Below, one piece after another: positions 59,380 through 64,000 of a stretch of 64,000 nt of DNA (position 1 is the stretch's first letter; each line of letters begins with the position of its first letter). The notes beneath the pieces are model-generated. The model was given only the letters and a program-made list of their open reading frames with translations. It was not told the DNA's origin and made no database searches. A program made the translations under genes and the position numbers. The DNA comes from Ophiura sarsii (lineage: Eukaryota > Echinodermata > Ophiuroidea > Amphilepidida > Ophiuridae): assembly GCA_035610835.1 (NCBI GenBank), contig CM069448.1:806001-870000 (forward strand). Direction: 5' to 3'.

Positions 59380-60312
59380 CACTCTTAGAAGGTCAGGATC
59401 AAATACATGAGTAGATTTCCGGCTCACTTTGTTTTGATCCTTTAAGGATCATTTTCGGATCGTTTTGATCCGTTTTCGGATCGTTTTGATCCGTTTCCAG
59501 ATAGATATCAACAAACGGATCAAATTCACCTTGATCAACTTTGATCTGATTTCCGGATCAATTCGATGAAACAGTTCATTGGTCAATGAGTGACTGACGT
59601 CACTCTTTCGCAAACCGATAGACGACAAGCAGACGATCTTTTGAATTCGGTCGCCACAGTTGAAACAAGGGTGAAATACCGCGGTAAGTTATCCAGTCTA
59701 ATCTGTAAAATGTTACATGATTTTGTCGGTAAAGTAGTTTTATTTTTTATGTTTGAACATGCTCTATTCTTGTGAACAAATTTCTTGTACCTGACCAGTG
59801 CCATCAGTACGATTTTCGGTCAAAATGCTCCTCACAAAATGTCACGATCACTGCGATGTACTAGGCCTACACGATGTAGTAAGCTTACTGCACTCGATAT
59901 ATAGTCTGCAGTGTGCACCCGGGGGTGGGGGCACTCAATCAATATTAGGTTTCACACCAGGCTCCATCAAAAATACCCCCCTTTTTTTGGCCCGGTGTCA
60001 CCGAAAGACCCTTGCATGCATGCTTGTTTTTACAATCTGTCACCCGATGACCCCCTATGTTTTCACTTTTTCTTTGATTCAGTTTGATCCTGGAGTAGGA
60101 TCATAAGCTACAGGTACATCCGATTAAGGATCATTATTTTGATCCGTTTCAGTATCATTTGACAGAAATATTTGATCCCATTTCGGATCAAACTTTTTGA
60201 TCCTGCTTGTCGGATCACTTTGATCCGGAAAGGGTAAGCTCATATGTGATACCGCTTCTGGATCAAAATTGATCCTTTTCGTCTCATATTTGATCCTGAC
60301 CTTCTAAGAGTG
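59380..60312. mobile_element. 933-bp CACTC element with iterated GATCAAA word
   Basis: Ends CACTCTTAGAAGGTCAGGAT and inverse, flanked by CA at 59378-59379 and 60313-60314. Deleting it rejoins the LINE frame as VCM-YLRSD, so the 2-bp duplication is proved by the coding context. GATCAAA/TTTGATCC words recur more than twenty times toward both ends. The middle has a promoter-like stretch (59578-59685). Terminal similarity to the CACTGTTAGAAC element suggests one superfamily. Confidence 0.85.
59578..59685 (+). promoter_or_regulatory. Promoter-like stretch and splice donor inside the CACTC element
   Basis: An inverted CCAAT box (ATTGG, 59578-59582), a perfect cAMP-response palindrome TGACGTCA (59595-59602) and, 80 bp on, a consensus donor accgcg|gtaagt at 59684. 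This resembles a promoter with a short first exon, possibly that of a vanished transposase. The CACTC family has no coding region here. Confidence 0.35.
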
Positions 60313-60790
60313 CATGCATACTCCACGCCCTCTACCAGTCAGTGGTCCTCCCGGTGGTCCTGCTATGTAGCTGTAGTTGTCACATTGAGGAGGCCAGGAG
60401 GGGATTTGTTGTGAGTAAGCCATGTTTCAGAACAGGCAATAAGTGAGAATGAGTGTTTCACTTGGTGCAGATATGTAGAGATGTGCTCATGTGCATTTGA
60501 GATACTACGACAGTTGAAGTGAAGCATTGAAAACGAATTTGGATCATTTGTGAGCTGAGCTTAATGTTGTTGAGGCTATCATCTGTGTGGTAATTGCATT
60601 CGTGGTTTGAGAGGTTGCGGTGTGATAGTAGTGACGGGTGATCACATGTCTGATCTGAGATCGGATCGGTGAGAAGTGGATTAAAGCATAATGAGTTCAG
60701 TTTGGCAATGTTAGTTTTGGTGTCGGAAAAGTAGTTGGATAGTGCCGCGAAGAAGTCATCGTTGTGCATAATGTGATTGAATGGAAGGTT

Positions 60791-61440
60791 TGGTCATAAT
60801 TATACGTTCATTTTCCAAAACTTCAGAGTGTTATCTATCAGTACATGAAAAGAAATGTTACAGCCCCTACTACATTTACAAGTTTAAAGTTCTCAGTGCA
60901 AACGATTTGATTATGATATTACTTTCAGCGGAAGCAAATAGAAAACGATAGAATAGAACCTCAGCATTGTTAATGTGGTCAAAAATCGTGGGTGAATCGA
61001 ATACGCGCGGGAGCCTAGGCTGCGGAAGGATATCGTTGCCGGAACCGGTGAGGAAGCGAAAAGTATCATTTTAAAATGGTGAGGGCGCTGTTTAGGTGCC
61101 CGTAGCGGAAAAGTTTGTCTAGATTGGTTTAAAATTTAATTCAACACATATCTAAGACATTGATGCGAAATAAAAACTTCCAGTATTGTTACGTGGGGCT
61201 AAAAACACGGGTGAAAAAGGGACGAAATGCGTGTATTTCAATGGGGGAATTATTTAGCGGTGCCTCCACAAAGCCAACACAAGTCCATGAGTTATAATAA
61301 CTTACTGAACTGACTGTGATTATACTTTAATTACAAGTAAACAGTATATAGAACTGAGAAATTGGCACTAGACTCGGACTAGAGTCAGGGCTGTCAAATT
61401 TTGGGATTTGCTGGGAGGGAGAGATACATACTCCCAAAAA
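60791..61440. other. No gene seen
   Basis: Mixed composition with small CG-rich words (acgcgcgggagcctagg; ggaaccggtgagg), no supported exon. Ends in G tracts at 61442-61454. Confidence 0.4.
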
Positions 61441-61499
61441 AAGGGGGGGGGGGGGTGGGTGGCGTATCCAGAACTGTTTTGATGGGGGGGGGGGGGGGG

Positions 61500-63830
61500 A
61501 GCAAACTTGGTGAGGTTTGAGGGCCATTAAAATCTCTAGAAAACATGCGCGCTCAACATTTTGCGTTTTTGAACTAAAATGGTCATGAAAAACTGTTTAA
61601 AGCCATCTTGTTAAGGTTAAATAATGAAATATTGAAACTAATACGTACGCGAAGCGCGCAAAAAATTGAATTTCTTACACTAATAGTCCATTATGATAAT
61701 AACGTCCCCCACATAATATTTAGAATTTTTGGTGGGGTTTGAGGGTCATTATAATGTTAAAACCGGTATAAGCGCAGAGCGCACAAAAAAAATTGATTTT
61801 TGTAACTAAAATTGGTCATGTCAAACTGTCCTGAAGCCACCTTGTTAAGCTCAAATAATGAAATATTGAAATTATTATTTCTAACACTGTAATTGTCAAG
61901 TATGATGTTTTTAACGTCCCCTCACATAATATTTAGAATATTTGGTATGGATTGAGGGCCATTATAATGTTAAATTAAAACTTGTAGAAAATATGCGCGC
62001 AGAGCGCGCAAAATTGTTGAGTTTTATCTAAAATAGTCATGGAAAACTGTGCCGAAGTCACCTTCTTTAGGGACCGTTCATTATTTATGCTGGAGGGGGG
62101 TTGGGTAAAATATAGGGGGGGGGGGTCATGTAACTTTCATATGTTGAAATAGGGGGGGGGGCTATGTAACTTTTTATTCTTAACATGGGGGGTTGTGTAA
62201 CTTTTATTATGATGGTGGTGATTGAGGTGATTTTAGAGGCTATTTTGGAGTGTAAATACCAATTTTTTTCTGCGCTTCGCGCACATTTTCTTACGACCTA
62301 TAAACTTGTAGGCTACTACGAGACGACTTTCGAACAGCAACACTTTTTTGTGCACGCCCTGCTCGGACGATCTGTTAAAAAAAACCACTTATATGATCAT
62401 CAACGGTTAAAAACATTATAGCCATGGGGTGTATAAAAACATGTTAATTAGCCTATGTTTCAAAATCCAACACACATTAATATGATTAAAAACGATAATT
62501 TCTTGCATGCTTTTCACCTCGTCTCACTCTCAGCTCTGCACCAAAGCTCACAAAAGTAAAATGTTTCATACGTTTTTGTCAGGATGTTCTAACTTTTTTC
62601 GGGTTATAAAGACTCAAAACCACCCAAAATGTATAAATATATGACAAATTTTTCGCCTCGCTAAGTTCGCAATGTAGTTAGTATAATTTCACACGATCAA
62701 AAGATGGGGTATCATTAAATGATTGGCCGTTCAGAGAATCAGAGGGCACAAACAGAACTTACCAACAAATCCATGGACAAAAGAAAAAAAGACAGCCCCT
62801 AAGTATGTGACAAGTTGATTGATTGATTTTTTTTGGGGGGGGGGGTGTAAAAAGCTACTGGTTAGTAGGGGGGGGGGGTCATGTAATTTTCAGTTTCAGC
62901 TGTAGGGGGGGTTAGGTAATTTTGACACACGAATCTTGAATTTGTCCCAACCCCCCTCCACCATAAATAATCAACGGTCCCTTAGCTTAAATAATGTAAT
63001 GTTACAAATTAATACGCGCGCGAAGCGCGCAAAAAAAAATGGTGTGGTTTTTGCATTAAAACTTTGGTCCAGTAATATGTTTTTAAGGTCCCCCACATAT
63101 TTCGAATATTTGGTGGGTCTGAGTGCCAATATATTGTTAAAACCTGCAGAAAATATTCGCGCGGAGCGCGCAAAACTTTTGACATTTCGAACTAAAATGG
63201 TCATGGAAAACTGAAGCCATCTTGTCAAGCTTGAATAATGAAACATTGAAACTAATGAACTAATGCGCGAAGTACACAAAAATTGACATTAAGTCTAACA
63301 CTTAAATTGGTCTAGTATGACGTTTTTAACGACCCATGGTTTGAGGGCCATTATAATTTTAAACCCTGTTGAAAATACGCGCGCAGAGCGCGCACAATTT
63401 TTCAGTTTTTGAACTAAAATTGTCATGGGAAACTGTCCTTCAATGCCATCTTGTTAATGCCATCTTGTTAAGCTTGAATAATGAAACATTCAAACTAATG
63501 CGCGATGTACGCAAAAATTGACATTTCTAACACTTTTAAAAATGGTCCAGTATGAGGTTTTTAACGTCCCCACATACATGACATAATGTTTAGAATATTT
63601 GTGTGTTTTGAGACCCATTATAATGTTAAAACCTGTTGATCAAAAAGAGCGCGAATCGAGCAAAAAAAACCCAGTTTTTGAACTAAAATGGTCCAGAAAA
63701 AACGTTCCTGAAGCCCTCTTGTTAAGCTTGAATAATGAAACATTGAAACTAATACGTGCAAAGCGCGCAAAATTTGGCATTTTTAACTCTAAAATGGTCT
63801 AGTATAACGTTTTTAATTAAACGTCCCTCG
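61500..63830. repeat. Tandem satellite (~235-250 bp unit) with GCGCGC palindromes
   Basis: Diverged units, each with ggtttgagggccattataat, a gcgcgcagagcgcgcaaaa motif, aactaaaatggtcatg, cttgttaagcttgaataatg, a second gcgcgaagcgcgcaaaa motif and a gacgtttttaacgtcccc stretch. About eight units are recognisable; a 912-bp TIR element splits the array at 62070. GCGCGC-type motifs recur about every 115-130 bp. No coding. Confidence 0.8.
62070..62981. mobile_element. 912-bp TIR element, TTA target duplication
   Basis: Inverted ends GGGACCGTTCATTATTTATG (left) and the inverse near the right, with TTA at 62067-62069 and 62982-62984. Removing it restores the satellite word cttcttTTAgcttaaataatg (compare cttgttaagcttgaataatg in other units). 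Interior: G tracts each followed by tcatgtaacttt, repeated at 62118, 62150, 62190 and 62880 regions. TTA duplication suggests PIF/Harbinger; no transposase. Confidence 0.75.
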
Positions 63831-64000
63831 CATTACAATTATGGAGACGTGACCCCGTAACCCCTCTACCCCATTTGCGCCGCATATGTCGCTACCCTTC
63901 CTCCTCCCCAGACCCCCTTTACTTCCTCCTTCTTCCTCTTCCTCCTTCTCCTCTTCCTCCCTTTTTAAACTCTTTTTTCAATGTGGGTGGGGGGGGGGGG
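63831..64000. other. Pyrimidine-rich stretch and terminal G tract
   Basis: CT-rich (cctcctccttctcctct words) from 63890 to 63965, then a G run cut by the window end. No gene. Confidence 0.5.

Larger units (their letters stand above)
56693..60769 (-). pseudogene. LINE ORF2: endonuclease plus reverse transcriptase, frameshifted
   Basis: In order from the start: MHNDDFFAALSNYFSD (new start), SETWL and GRGRGVCM|YLRSDMNY (APE endonuclease, split by the insertion), VIYR, DVYILGDYNIN (APE Asp-Asn), linker with GIARSI, then the 233-codon open part with IFLDLSKAFDKIDHNILL, GVPQGSILGPLLFIIY and LYADDTNIFLS, and finally LWNDLPNTLTNI...SFKRQLKHHY. Several stops and shifts, plus a 12-bp deletion near 58680, separate these parts; it is defective. 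Confidence 0.85.
56242..60790 (-). mobile_element. Nearly full-length CR1/L2-like LINE with an internal insertion
   Basis: Minus strand. The 3' end is an AATTG/TTCAA microsatellite tail (56242-56275), the 3' UTR runs to about 56690, then reverse transcriptase, linker and apurinic endonuclease to about 60769. The 933-bp CACTC element 59380-60312 sits in the endonuclease. The microsatellite tail and APE-RT layout without RNase H match CR1/L2-type LINEs. Confidence 0.85.

Noticed and set aside
62185..62421. 78-codon frame at 62.2 kb
   Set aside because: Lies in the TTA-flanked TIR element, with no domain and G-tract-driven start.

Overview
This is an AT-rich, intron- and repeat-laden eukaryotic window with no prokaryotic-style gene organisation. 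The gene families (trypsin-like serine protease, CDGSH iron-sulfur protein), the CR1/L2-type LINEs with microsatellite tails, a Penelope-like element, mariner-type elements, frequent TAGGCCTA words and many long poly-G/poly-C tracts suggest a marine invertebrate, perhaps an echinoderm or another non-vertebrate deuterostome. That placement is an inference; no single feature fixes the species.

Layout. About 3.6-12.8 kb and 38.3-47.9 kb are the two arms of a roughly 9 kb inverted duplication. Each arm carries the His, Asp and Ser exons of one S1A serine protease gene (minus strand on the left, plus on the right). The left arm also has a partial downstream tandem copy (1.36-3.6 kb), so there are three copies of the Asp exon, each with a different lesion. 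The right arm begins at the first base after a 100-N gap, so an assembly or haplotype artefact must be considered. Between the arms lie: a CDGSH-domain gene (CISD3-like) on the minus strand (exons at 12.9, 14.6 and probably 20.7 kb), with an ACATGT-rich satellite in one intron; a 4.15 kb mariner-type TIR envelope (16.1-20.3 kb) that contains a nested mariner-type element and probably lies in an intron of that gene; a LINE remnant (21.1 kb); a Penelope-like retroelement (23.9-28.6 kb) split by a CR1-like LINE in opposite orientation and by a 52-nt C tract; several MITEs; and a 4.3 kb 24-bp minisatellite with strand switches that runs into the gap.

Right of the duplication (48-64 kb) there is no confident host gene. 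The stretch holds small TIR elements, a roughly 90-bp tandem repeat broken by insertions, a short SAM-like candidate first exon inside an inverted repeat, a nearly full-length but frameshifted APE/RT LINE (56.2-60.8 kb, minus) interrupted by a 933-bp CACTC element, and a tandem satellite studded with GCGCGC palindromes interrupted by a TTA-flanked TIR element.

The most striking cross-window pattern is that many unrelated-looking TIR elements reiterate their own terminal word internally (TAGGGACA, TTGGGTAA, GATCAAA, CACTCTT, TTGCGGAATGAC, ACAAGTTATGT). Several insertions can be proved from reconstructed empty sites: TA, CA, TTA, TTAA, 8-bp and 10-bp target duplications.
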